A stretch of 38,196 bases of DNA from Azonexaceae bacterium (GCA_009469665.1 SSTB01000215.1:1-38196); one strand, 5' to 3'. Counted from the first letter of the stretch, positions 9,648 to 17,076 are shown. Notes: a model not told the origin generated them from the letters alone. Translations and numbers: made by a program.

Positions 9648-11129
9648 CTATGGTGATTCACAGTACGGCAAAATCCAGCCTTGTTGCCAGAATCTAGGCA
9701 TATAAATTCGATCCGGTCGATCTATCAGTGAGAGGGAGTAGCAATCATTCCGCTCACTAATCCGAGCCAACCAGGGTGCGACGCTCCACGCAATACCTAC
9801 CAGTGAAACCAGCGCCGCCACAGACACGGCGCGGTAACCGAACGGGCCATCTGGTTTTCCTGCTGATGTTACGGATTTCACCGCAAGCGCTGAAAACAAC
9901 GTCAGGAGTATCTGGGACGTCGGATTATTAAATACCGGCGACACCATGGATTGTGCGAACAGGGCTATCAATGCTGCGATAACCGCAATGTCGAAGTGAT
10001 GGTCCGAATCTATCCCGCTAACGTGACGCTTCGCCAGCAGCCGCAAGCGCCAAATCAGCCAATGCCCAACCAATACAATGAATACTATCGTCGCCGGTAT
10101 ACCCCATTCAGCCAATAGCTGCATGATCTGGTTGTGCGGACTTGCAGCAATTGGATTGACGTACACGGCAAAATGCATTGGTCCTGCGCCGAGCCATGGA
10201 AACGCGGCAGCCATACTCCATGCCAAACTCCAAAGCTCTATCCGCCCAGAAGCATTTGAACGCAGAAATCTGGCGCCGACAACCTCGTCGCCAGTTAGTA
10301 TTGGCAGGAGCACAAATAGCAGGCTATAAATAACAAAACCCAGCAACACCAGTCGCGCATGTAGTGCAAGGAAACGCCGACACCTTGATCCCAGCAGAAC
10401 CCAAATTCCCCCGCAAGCCACGAATTGACCGAGCAACACGCTACGCGAACCAGTGGCAAAGACAATTGCCACATACAATCCGCCAAGAAGCCATGCCAAC
10501 CATCGCCACGGACCCGGCGCCACGCGATTTCTTATGGCAACCGGGATAAGAAACAGGATCCCAGTCTGATAGTCACTTAATACCCGAACGTTACTAAAAC
10601 CCGGAAAGGTCATCGCCAGGATGGGATTGACGTCAAACAAAGCGTCGGAGTTAAGGATATAAAAAAGGCTGGAGTAACTGGCTAACACTACGACAACCCA
10701 GGTACAGGCAAGCTCCGTGAACGCTTCCTTGTCTGAAAACGGCAGCAGCAGCAATAGCGCCGTCATAACGAACCAGGACAGTGTCCACGACCATTCCAAC
10801 CAAGCGACGGCGGGTGCGTAAGAGCGAGCGGCTGAAAAAAAACCGAGCGTAAAAAAACCAGTCCATCCGGCCAACTGCCACCAGGAAATACGGATGGCCC
10901 AACGCCGATCGGAAGCTATCGCATAGGGAGCCAGTGTCAAAATTACCAGCGCAGCCGCCAACAACTCAAAGATACGCTGCCAATCCATCAGGGACACTGC
11001 GCGAAACGATATGGGCAGTCCGATGACCTCAAGCAAGGGCGAAAACACGAGGTAGGCAACCAGAACCCCCATCGCGGCCAAACCTCGTTTCTGCAGGACT
11101 TGACCATCCTTATCGTAGGATATGCTCAT
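9648..11129 (-). CDS. O-antigen ligase family membrane protein, candidate pilin O-oligosaccharyltransferase
   Basis: A 493-aa protein with about 12 membrane helices and the Wzy_C/WaaL-type loop: PHNQIMQLLAEWGI with His332. Enzymes of this family transfer lipid-linked glycans to lipid A or, for PglL/TfpO types, to serine or threonine of pilins. Its position as last gene of the pilin/ABC locus favours a pilin or secreted-protein ligase over an O-antigen role, but the sequence alone cannot separate these. It starts immediately after the ABC ATPase stop with no gap. Base composition is clearly lower in G+C than most of the window (29 of 60 bases in 10321-10380), suggesting horizontal transfer. 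Confidence 0.8.
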   Translation of the reverse strand: MSISYDKDGQVLQKRGLAAMGVLVAYLVFSPLLEVIGLPISFRAVSLMDWQRIFELLAAALVILTLAPYAIASDRRWAIRISWWQLAGWTGFFTLGFFSAARSYAPAVAWLEWSWTLSWFVMTALLLLLPFSDKEAFTELACTWVVVVLASYSSLFYILNSDALFDVNPILAMTFPGFSNVRVLSDYQTGILFLIPVAIRNRVAPGPWRWLAWLLGGLYVAIVFATGSRSVLLGQFVACGGIWVLLGSRCRRFLALHARLVLLGFVIYSLLFVLLPILTGDEVVGARFLRSNASGRIELWSLAWSMAAAFPWLGAGPMHFAVYVNPIAASPHNQIMQLLAEWGIPATIVFIVLVGHWLIWRLRLLAKRHVSGIDSDHHFDIAVIAALIALFAQSMVSPVFNNPTSQILLTLFSALAVKSVTSAGKPDGPFGYRAVSVAALVSLVGIAWSVAPWLARISERNDCYSLSLIDRPDRIYMPRFWQQGWILPYCESP

Positions 11130-12059
11130 TCAATCCTGGGGCCGGAGCGCTGCATCAAAATTACCTTGGGCTCCAATGGTACGAAAGAACACCGTCTCAA
11201 GAGAAACCTTCGGCAACACATCCTGCAAGACCCCGCCAACGGCGTTAATCCGCTGCATGATCGAAGAAAGTTCATGGGAACTGGCATCCGCCGCATACAA
11301 TCCGGGTCGAACCTCTTCTGCCCCCGGAATTGCCATTGTTCCGCGATAGCGCAGGACATATCGATCGGCTTGGTCGGCCACTATTTCCTGGGGTGAACGT
11401 ATGGTCACCAATTCCCCGCGATGAATCAGGCCGAACCGATCAGCGATGCGCTCGACATCATGGAGCACATGCGATGAAAAAAACAAGGCTCCGCCACCCT
11501 GCCGATATTCGTCAAGAATATCGACCACATCCTTGCGACCAACCGGATCGAGGCCTGAAAGCGGTTCATCGAGGATAAGAAGCCGCGGCTTGATCGCCAG
11601 TGCATGGGCAAGTGCAGTCCGCTGCATCATGCCCTTAGAAAACTTGCCTAGGGGACTACGGGCGACTGCATTGAGGCCAAAGCGCTCCAGCCAAAACATA
11701 CAATGGCGTTCCGCATTCTCCACCTGTACGCCATGCAGGCGCAGCCCCATCAATAGTATCTCATAGGGGGTCAAGAACTCCTGCAGGCTTGGATTTTCGG
11801 GAACGAACCCCAGTCCGCGCCGCGCCTCATAGTCTCCCACATCGCGCCCGAAGATGGTTGCATATCCGCTGGACGGCTTTAGCGACCCGATAAGAATCTT
11901 AATCAAGGTGCTTTTTCCGGCCCCGTTGGGACCGATAAAGCCAAATGTTTCTCCGGCCGCCACCCTGAGCGAAATGCCCTTGAGAGCCTCCTTACCCGGC
12001 TTTCTCCAGCTACCGGGATAGGTCTTGCGAACGTCTTCAACTTGAATTATCGAACTCAT
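11130..12059 (-). CDS. ABC transporter ATP-binding protein (ABC-2 exporter type)
   Basis: A 309-aa ATPase with Walker A GPNGAGKST (43-51), a signature loop FSKGMMQR, Walker B LLILDEPLSGLD and the switch histidine in SSHVLHD. A C-terminal extension of about 90 residues follows the nucleotide-binding domain, as in CcmA/NatA-like exporters. It pairs with the ABC-2 permease two genes upstream. The start overlaps the preceding gene's stop (ATGA, 12056-12059). The substrate is unknown; context points to the pilin/secreted protein pair or its glycan. Confidence 0.92.
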   Translation of the reverse strand: MSSIIQVEDVRKTYPGSWRKPGKEALKGISLRVAAGETFGFIGPNGAGKSTLIKILIGSLKPSSGYATIFGRDVGDYEARRGLGFVPENPSLQEFLTPYEILLMGLRLHGVQVENAERHCMFWLERFGLNAVARSPLGKFSKGMMQRTALAHALAIKPRLLILDEPLSGLDPVGRKDVVDILDEYRQGGGALFFSSHVLHDVERIADRFGLIHRGELVTIRSPQEIVADQADRYVLRYRGTMAIPGAEEVRPGLYAADASSHELSSIMQRINAVGGVLQDVLPKVSLETVFFRTIGAQGNFDAALRPQD

Positions 12060-12901
12060 CGCACTTTCCCTGAGATCTGTGGAGAAACGGCCTGCAGCTT
12101 TCCATCGGAATCGATGATATATCGCATACCGAATGGATCAGGCGGAATAGACGACAAGAGCGCCCGCTCTACAAGTTCGTTCAAGTGCGTTGGACTCGAG
12201 CCCGTTTGGCTGCGATAGCGCTTGATCGCCCCTTCAAGCAACAGCAGGTTTTCCATACGGATCGCCCGTTTTTCCAGAAATGCGGCAAAAGGCTTGTGCC
12301 GTGTTTCCTTGGCCATCATACGGTGCAGTCTAATTGCCAGTTCGACGTCTTCGCCTCTACTTATCCAAAGGGCCGCCATTTGCTGCAGCTGGATCTGTTC
12401 CATCTCGTCATGGGCATGGCTTGCTGCCACCCGCAACCACTCGGCCCCGGCCACCGGATTCTTGCGAAAATGGAGTTCATTGAATCCGTAATAGAAGGCT
12501 GGCTGCCAGTCGAAAGGTCGTGCCTTACTGGCTTGACTGAGAACATATTGGGCCGCATCAACCTGCCCGTACCAAGGAAGAATGGCCGCGGCGATATAGT
12601 AATTATCCTCGTGGCCCGGATTGAGCCAGGCGGCATCCGACTGAACCAGTCCCAAAATGCGATAAGCGTCTGCATCCATTGACTCGGTCGATACCACAAG
12701 GGCGCGGAATCCTGCAAGATTTGCTGCCAGGTAGCGATCCCCGGCCGCGAGCAGAACCTGGACAAACCGCGGCATTGCCACCTGCATTTCAACCGAGGGT
12801 GCCGGGCGCGGCCTGGAATACAGCACCGGCACCAGCCCCAGGAAAGCCAAAAAAAAAGCCAGCCCGGATATCAGGCCGAGGTTTTGGCGGAACAAACGCA
12901 T
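12056..12901 (-). CDS. membrane-anchored helical-repeat protein with GspG-like C-terminal module
   Basis: A 281-aa protein with one N-terminal membrane segment (about 8-27) and a long helical region resembling TPR repeats. The C-terminal module of about 45 residues pairs an AIKRYRSQTGSSPTHLNEL helix with an IPPDPFGMRYIID turn. This last pattern is like the end of GspG pseudopilins (a helix, then PxDPWGxxY). I chose the ATG at 12901, 1 base after the permease stop region; an in-frame ATG at 12946 lies within the permease gene. It is probably exported and periplasmic, acting with the flanking ABC transporter. No specific family name is offered. Confidence 0.75.
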   Translation of the reverse strand: MRLFRQNLGLISGLAFFLAFLGLVPVLYSRPRPAPSVEMQVAMPRFVQVLLAAGDRYLAANLAGFRALVVSTESMDADAYRILGLVQSDAAWLNPGHEDNYYIAAAILPWYGQVDAAQYVLSQASKARPFDWQPAFYYGFNELHFRKNPVAGAEWLRVAASHAHDEMEQIQLQQMAALWISRGEDVELAIRLHRMMAKETRHKPFAAFLEKRAIRMENLLLLEGAIKRYRSQTGSSPTHLNELVERALLSSIPPDPFGMRYIIDSDGKLQAVSPQISGKVR

Positions 12902-12902
12902 T

Positions 12903-13706
12903 TCACGAAAATTCCCGCCGAGAGAAGGCGTGTATGGCCAGGCCAATCATGGTGCCGGCATAGAACCCGCCCATCGCCAGCCCCAATACAACGGTCAAGG
13001 TATCCGGCGCCAAACCATACATGGGCCACACCCGCCAATCGAGCCGCGAGAGATCGGGCAGCATCCAGCGGATAGCGTCCAATATAGGGCCGTACCTGGC
13101 CGCCAGATCAGCCTGCCCCTCGGCACCCCGGGCCACATAGTCCACCACCGAACCCAGGGCCCGGCCCGCAATGGCGAACATCGCCCCCACCGCCAAAGGC
13201 AGCATGGCGACGGTAGATAGGGTCGCAATCCACAGGGTAAAGGCGGAGACGACCGCCACGTCAACCCAGACTCCCAACACCGCCGCCCAGTAGGGCCAAC
13301 CCAACTCGGGCCTGAACTGTTGGTCGTAATGCAGGCCGGAGGCCATGACGACAACCCACAGGAGCATTCCCAAGATCAGGGCCGCTACTCCGGACAGCGC
13401 AAGTACGCCAAGATAACGTCCGATCAGGTAAGCAGCACGGGGAACAGGGTAACTCAGGGTCAACACCACCGACCGACGGTCGATCTCCCGCCCGACCAGA
13501 TCCTGCACCAGCATGATGGCGAACAATACGAGACTAAAGCGCAGACCCGAGAGCCCGACATCAAGGGCCACAGTCCGCGGCTGCCTAGGCGAGAACGATG
13601 CAGAAAGATAGGCCACACCCACCAGGGAAATTCCCAGGGCAAGGACAACCAACAGGACGCGATTACGAAACCCAGCCCGCCAGGACGATTGAAAAAACTG
13701 CAACAT
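12903..13706 (-). CDS. ABC-2 type permease
   Basis: A 267-aa membrane protein with six predicted helices. It carries the pattern LVGREIDRRSVVLTLSYPVPRAAYLIGRYLG, typical of ABC-2 permeases (NosY/CcmB-like), in which a cytoplasmic segment is followed by a helix. It forms the membrane part of the exporter whose ATPase is at 11130-12059. Its start lies 12 bases after a strong terminator that follows the secreted protein gene, so its expression probably depends on read-through or a weak promoter of its own. An AAAGAGG ribosome site precedes the ATG. Confidence 0.88.
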   Translation of the reverse strand: MLQFFQSSWRAGFRNRVLLVVLALGISLVGVAYLSASFSPRQPRTVALDVGLSGLRFSLVLFAIMLVQDLVGREIDRRSVVLTLSYPVPRAAYLIGRYLGVLALSGVAALILGMLLWVVVMASGLHYDQQFRPELGWPYWAAVLGVWVDVAVVSAFTLWIATLSTVAMLPLAVGAMFAIAGRALGSVVDYVARGAEGQADLAARYGPILDAIRWMLPDLSRLDWRVWPMYGLAPDTLTVVLGLAMGGFYAGTMIGLAIHAFSRREFS

Positions 13707-13717
13707 GGGCCTCTTTC

Positions 13718-13749
13718 AAAAAAAAAGCGCGCCCTACGACGCGCTTTTT
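13718..13749 (-). terminator. rho-independent terminator between the secreted protein gene and the ABC permease
   Basis: On the minus strand a stem of AAAAAGCGCG and CGCGCTTTTT encloses the 8-base loop TCGTAGGG and runs into nine consecutive T. It lies 14 bases after the secreted protein stop and 11 bases before the permease start. It would give high pilin and secreted-protein mRNA and lower export-gene mRNA. Confidence 0.88.
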
Positions 13750-13763
13750 CCAGCAGAACCTAT

Positions 13764-14147
13764 TTAGGTGGACCCTGCGGCCGTATTTGCTGCACCCCGA
13801 GCGGTATCTGCTTCGGTGGTAGTGCATCCCCCCGGCACGGCGCACCCCGCATGAACAGCTACAGCACCGCCGTTGGTGTGGCCCTTGAATGTACTCTTCC
13901 CTTTAGCAGAGGCCGATCCCACGGCATACCAAGCGCCGCTGGTACCGTCAGTTCCCGCCAGGAAAACATTGGCAGAACACTTGGGAGCAATGGCCGTAAC
14001 CATGAAATGAGTACCCGGGGTTCCCGCAGCGGGCGCAACCCCATTTTTCGCTGCGGTTCCATCACAAATCGCTGTATCCGCAGCGAAAACGCCGGTAGAC
14101 GCAAGCAACCCGACGCAAGCAACCGAAACAATACTGAACTTTTTCAT
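13764..14147 (-). CDS. secreted four-cysteine protein, PilA-C/Spc-like partner of short pilins
   Basis: A 127-aa protein with a clear Sec signal peptide (about 1-22, cleavage after VFA before ADT). The mature part of about 105 residues has four cysteines (28, 57, 102, 108), few charged residues and much Ala, Gly, Ser and Thr. The centre (PKCSANVFLAG, then a GSASAKGKSTFKG stretch) reads like the beta-rich C-terminal domain of a type IV pilin. The gene directly follows two pilins that lack any such domain, with a GGAGG ribosome site 5 bases before its ATG. By analogy with Geobacter PilA-C/Spc it may complete the pilin in trans. This is inference; homology was not tested. Confidence 0.7.
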   Translation of the reverse strand: MKKFSIVSVACVGLLASTGVFAADTAICDGTAAKNGVAPAAGTPGTHFMVTAIAPKCSANVFLAGTDGTSGAWYAVGSASAKGKSTFKGHTNGGAVAVHAGCAVPGGCTTTEADTARGAANTAAGST

Positions 14148-14170
14148 AATTCCTCCGATGATCGTAATAG

Positions 14171-14353
14171 TTACTGAGTCGAAGCGGCAACGGCTTGGGT
14201 CAACACATTGCGTGCGTCGGACTGGGCCGCCTTGTCCTCGCCCTTGCGGGTGTAATCGCTGAATTGCGGGATGGCGATGGCCGCCAAGATGCCGATGATC
14301 GCAACCACAATCATCAATTCAATGAGGGTAAAACCTTTCTGCAGCTTCTTCAT
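14171..14353 (-). CDS. short type IV pilin, PilA-N-like (second copy)
   Basis: A 60-aa prepilin with leader MKKLQKG and a mature protein of 53 residues. The type III signal GFTLIEL is followed by the hydrophobic N-terminal helix ending IAIPQFSDY. Glu5 and the cleavage glycine are intact. The protein stops after the helix, so it has no globular beta domain and no cysteine. Start at 14353 is chosen for its GGAGG ribosome site; an open frame runs further upstream to 14413 but would spoil the leader. Conserved aromatics are Phe1, Phe24 and Tyr27. It lies 23 bases upstream of the secreted protein gene and shares the [17 protein letters not shown] segment with its twin. Confidence 0.9.
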   Translation of the reverse strand: MKKLQKGFTLIELMIVVAIIGILAAIAIPQFSDYTRKGEDKAAQSDARNVLTQAVAASTQ

Positions 14354-14422
14354 TGTGACGTCCTCCAAGAAAAGTAACGGAGATTCCGTTGACAAGACAC
14401 TATCAAATTTCATGCCAGGTCT

Positions 14423-14599
14423 TTAGTGCCCAGACGCGTTGGCAACTGCCTGGGTTAACACGTTGCGCGCATCGGATTGAGCGGCCTTATCGTGCCCCCT
14501 GACGACGTAATCCGAATACTGTGGAATGGCAATCGCCGCGAGGATTCCGATGATCGCAACCACGATCATCAGTTCAATCAAGGTAAATCCCCTTTCCAT
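14423..14599 (-). CDS. short type IV pilin, PilA-N-like (first copy)
   Basis: A 58-aa prepilin with the very short leader MERG and a mature protein of 54 residues. It is identical to the second copy through the first 23 residues, then has Tyr24 and Tyr27 and the shared [17 protein letters not shown] tail. It too lacks a globular domain. I chose the ATG at 14599, preceded by GGGAG; an in-frame ATG at 14626 would add nine residues to the leader. It is the promoter-proximal gene of the locus, about 30 bases from the start site implied by the sigma-54 promoter. The tandem arrangement indicates a local duplication. Confidence 0.88.
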   Translation of the reverse strand: MERGFTLIELMIVVAIIGILAAIAIPQYSDYVVRGHDKAAQSDARNVLTQAVANASGH

Positions 14600-14638
14600 C
14601 GTCGCTCCCGGAAGAATGCCATACAATGGAAAAGGCTA

Positions 14639-14654
14639 AGCGAGATTCATGCCA
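14639..14654 (-). promoter_or_regulatory. sigma-54-type promoter of the pilin locus
   Basis: On the minus strand TGGCATGAATCTCGCT matches the -24/-12 consensus (TGGCACG-N4-TTGCW) with the essential GG and GC exactly 10 bases apart and two other mismatches. The implied start is near 14629, about 30 bases before the first pilin ATG. Type IV pilin genes are classically sigma-54 dependent through PilR. A partial IHF-like AATCAA sits at 14656-14661. Confidence 0.75.
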
Positions 14655-14703
14655 CAATCAAGTTATCGTATAGGCGCTGGCATCCCGTTCCGGGCTTGTT
14701 CGC

Positions 14704-14740
14704 GTGACAATTTCCGTCACATAGTTCCACACGCCGTCAC
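14704..14740 (-). promoter_or_regulatory. candidate enhancer-binding-protein sites upstream of the pilin promoter
   Basis: An inverted repeat GTGAC-N7-GTCAC (14704-14720) is followed by a further CCGTCAC exactly 20 bases from the previous one (14714-14720 and 14734-14740). The cluster is about 75-110 bases upstream of the implied sigma-54 start, a normal distance for a PilR-type activator. The last copy overlaps the stop of the HD-GYP gene. No known consensus was matched. Confidence 0.4.
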
Positions 14741-16347
14741 CCGGACGAGACCGCATCCCCCATGCAATCAAGTTGATTGGTGTCAAGAAATTCCCGGGCG
14801 TAGGAAACATGTACACCCCGACCAAGGAAGACCGCAAACAAATCGGGATCAATATGCCCGTTGTCCCGGAATTTCTCCAGTATCCCCAAGGCCTGGGACA
14901 GCTTCATGCCCTCCTTGTAGGGCCTGTCCTTCGCCGTCAGGGCTTCGAAGATGTCGGCGATGCCCATCATTCTGGCCTGCCAGCTCATCTCTTCCCGCTT
15001 CAAGCCGCGGGGGTAGCCCTTGCCGTCCATGCGCTCGTGGTGGCCGCCGGCGTATTCGGGGACGTTCTTGAGGTGCTTGGGCCAGGGGAGCTGTTCCAGC
15101 ATCTTAATGGTGGCGACGATGTGGTGGTTGATGGTTTCCCGTTCGGCGGCGGTGAGGGTGCCGGCGCGGATGGTGAGATTTTCCAGTTCGTTGTCGCTGA
15201 GGAAAGGCACCTCGTCGCCCGCCGGGTTCCGCCAGCGGTAAGCGGCGGCGATGCGGCGGACCCGCTCGATGTCCTGGTCGCCCATGCGCTCGCCGCCGAT
15301 ATTGGCCTGGCGGAGAAATTCCCGGTCGGCGTCGATCTGTTCCGTGCGCCGGCGCAGCTCCTCGGCCGCCGCGGCCGGGTCGGCGCCGCCCGCCAGGGCG
15401 CGCAGCAGGGCGATTTCGGCGTCGCGCCGCAAGACCTCGAAGCGGGTGTCGATCAGTTCGATGCGGTCGAAAATGGTCTGCAGCTTGGTCGCCTTGTCGA
15501 CCACATGGACGGGCGTGGTGATCTTGCCGCAGTCGTGGAGCAGGGCCGCGATGCGCAGCTCGTAGCGGTCCTTGTCGGTCAGGGTGAAGTCGGCCAGGGG
15601 GCCTTCCTTGGTGTCATTCACCGCCTCGGCGAGCAGCATGGTGAGCACCGGCACCCGCTGGCAGTGGCCGCCGGTGTAGGGCGACTTTTCGTCGATGGCG
15701 GTGTTGATGAGCTTGATGAAGGACTCGAAGAGATCTTCGAGCTGGGCGATGAGCTGGCGGTTGGTGAGGGCGATGGCAGCTTGGGAGGTCAGGGATTCGG
15801 CCAGGCGCTGGTCGGCTTCGGCAAAGGCCCGGACCCGGCCGGTGGCCTGGTCGATGGCGTTGATGAGCTGCAGGACGCCGATGATTTCGCCTTCGTGGTT
15901 CTTCATCGGCACGGTGAGGAAGGACTGGGAGCGATAGCCGGTGCCGGCGTCGAATTTCCGCGTGCCGGAGAAGTCGAAGCCGGCGGCGCTGTAGGCGTCT
16001 TCGATATTGACTGTCTTGCCGGTGAGGGCGGCGTAGGCGGCGACCATGCCGTCGTTGGCCGAACCGTCGTCGCGGTAGAGCGGCAGGTCGGCGAACTTGC
16101 TCGAAATCGGCGCCCCGCTGGTACCGCCGAAGGCGATGCCGAGGGAGTCGGTGCGGACGATTTCGAAATGCAGGTGTTTCTGGTCTTCCGAAACCAGGTA
16201 GAGGGTGCCGCCGTCGGCATGGGTGATGGTCTTGGCGGCGAGCAGGATTCTTTCGAGGAGCCGGTCGAGGTGGCGTTCGCTGGATAGCGAGGCCCCGATG
16301 TCGTTAAGTTGCTCCAAGCGGCGAAACAGTTGGTCCAGGGTTTCCAT
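14737..16347 (-). CDS. GAF and HD-GYP domain protein, candidate c-di-GMP phosphodiesterase
   Basis: A 536-aa soluble protein. The GAF domain covers about 20-195. The HD-GYP domain covers about 205-520, with His271-Asp272 in HDCGK and the HHE (436-438) and DGKGYP (441-446) signatures. These metal ligands are those of enzymes that break c-di-GMP to pGpG or GMP. About 160 residues separate HD from HHE, more than the usual 60-70, because of an inserted charged helical region (about 300-400). The GAF ends with an N..F...D pattern also seen in cNMP-binding GAFs. It is the last gene of the signalling run, with a GGAGG site, and faces the pilin promoter downstream. Confidence 0.9.
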   Translation of the reverse strand: METLDQLFRRLEQLNDIGASLSSERHLDRLLERILLAAKTITHADGGTLYLVSEDQKHLHFEIVRTDSLGIAFGGTSGAPISSKFADLPLYRDDGSANDGMVAAYAALTGKTVNIEDAYSAAGFDFSGTRKFDAGTGYRSQSFLTVPMKNHEGEIIGVLQLINAIDQATGRVRAFAEADQRLAESLTSQAAIALTNRQLIAQLEDLFESFIKLINTAIDEKSPYTGGHCQRVPVLTMLLAEAVNDTKEGPLADFTLTDKDRYELRIAALLHDCGKITTPVHVVDKATKLQTIFDRIELIDTRFEVLRRDAEIALLRALAGGADPAAAAEELRRRTEQIDADREFLRQANIGGERMGDQDIERVRRIAAAYRWRNPAGDEVPFLSDNELENLTIRAGTLTAAERETINHHIVATIKMLEQLPWPKHLKNVPEYAGGHHERMDGKGYPRGLKREEMSWQARMMGIADIFEALTAKDRPYKEGMKLSQALGILEKFRDNGHIDPDLFAVFLGRGVHVSYAREFLDTNQLDCMGDAVSSG

Positions 16348-16359
16348 GACGCCTCCCTG

Positions 16360-16755
16360 CTACGGTGAAAGATTGCCAATTGTTGCCGGGCTCCAGGCCA
16401 GCACGGCCTCGACAGTAAGCACCATGTCGTCCCGCTTGATACCCTTCAGATCGCCGTCTTGATAACGGACTTCGACGGCAACGGGATTCAGCCAGCGCAG
16501 GGCGTCCAATCCGCAGGGCAAGGCCTCGCCAGCGTCGGTCAGCATGTTGGCGAGTTCGTCCAAGTCATGTGTACGACGGAACTCGATGCCCCGGACGAAC
16601 AACACCGCCTTGAGCGCCTTTTCCACCGCCGGCTGGGCGTGAAACCCGATCGCCGCCTCGCTGGCCCGCGGAATTGCCCGCAGGATATCGCAGGTTCCCC
16701 GATCCCGGGCAGCCAGGCGAAGATATTCCAATGCCTCGTCAGTGGCCCATGTCAT
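16360..16755 (-). CDS. HEPN domain protein (partner of MNT nucleotidyltransferase)
   Basis: A 131-aa helical protein with the HEPN signature FHAQPAVEKALKAVL and the following RRTHDLDEL. HEPN proteins beside MNT nucleotidyltransferases form toxin-antitoxin or nucleotide-modifying pairs; many HEPN toxins are RNases using an RX4-6H motif. That motif is not evident near the end of this protein (VEVRYQDGDL has no matching His), so RNase activity is doubtful. The MNT partner lies just upstream in transcription and is frameshifted. In the repaired frame the two genes would overlap by 17 bases, the usual layout for such pairs. Confidence 0.85.
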   Translation of the reverse strand: MTWATDEALEYLRLAARDRGTCDILRAIPRASEAAIGFHAQPAVEKALKAVLFVRGIEFRRTHDLDELANMLTDAGEALPCGLDALRWLNPVAVEVRYQDGDLKGIKRDDMVLTVEAVLAWSPATIGNLSP

Positions 16756-17067
16756 AGGTCACCCTTCCTGCCTTGCGCGCCCAGTAATGGGCCGTTCCGG
16801 AACCCCTACTCCGCCGTTCGAACTCGGCCTCGGAGCAGAGGAGCAAGCGACTCCTACGCCCGGCGCCACGCGCCCGATGGCGCCGCGCAACCGCACGGAT
16901 TCCGGCAGTTTTTCCTCCAGTTCCCGCTCGACCACCAACAGGCCCAGGTCAGAACCTTCATCCGCCTCGCCCCGTGCGTAGGAGCCGAATACGATTGCTT
17001 TACTGGGGGCACGGGCAACTGCCACCAGGCGCTCCACCGCTAAACGGATATCGGATTCGGAAAGCAT
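16739..17067 (-). pseudogene. frameshifted MNT-family nucleotidyltransferase (MntA-like)
   Basis: As read, a 102-aa product (16759-17067) begins as a normal minimal nucleotidyltransferase: GSYARGEADEGSD at residues 28-40. After Val73 the frame is lost. In the next frame the family's C-terminal part resumes (LLLCSEAEFERR, then a GTAHYWARKAG segment) and ends at 16739, overlapping the HEPN gene. Restoring one base near 16844-16851 would give VDLLLC, with the third catalytic Asp. The second Asp of the DxD pair is also replaced by Gly42 (SDLGLL). So the enzyme looks inactive on two counts, unless the frameshift is a sequencing error. It follows the ATPase gene by 9 bases with an AAGGAG site. Confidence 0.85.
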
Positions 17068-17076
17068 TGACGCTCC

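Noticed and set aside
14171..14599. Aromatic-dense conductive pilins (e-pili)
   Set aside because: The mature pilins keep Phe1, an aromatic at 24 and Tyr27 but have only 3 aromatics in 53-54 residues, and lack the later aromatics of Geobacter PilA. Conductivity should not be claimed from sequence.
14656..14668. IHF binding site beside the sigma-54 promoter
   Set aside because: AATCAA is present but the TTR part is TCG, and the position directly against the -24 element is unusual; too weak to list.
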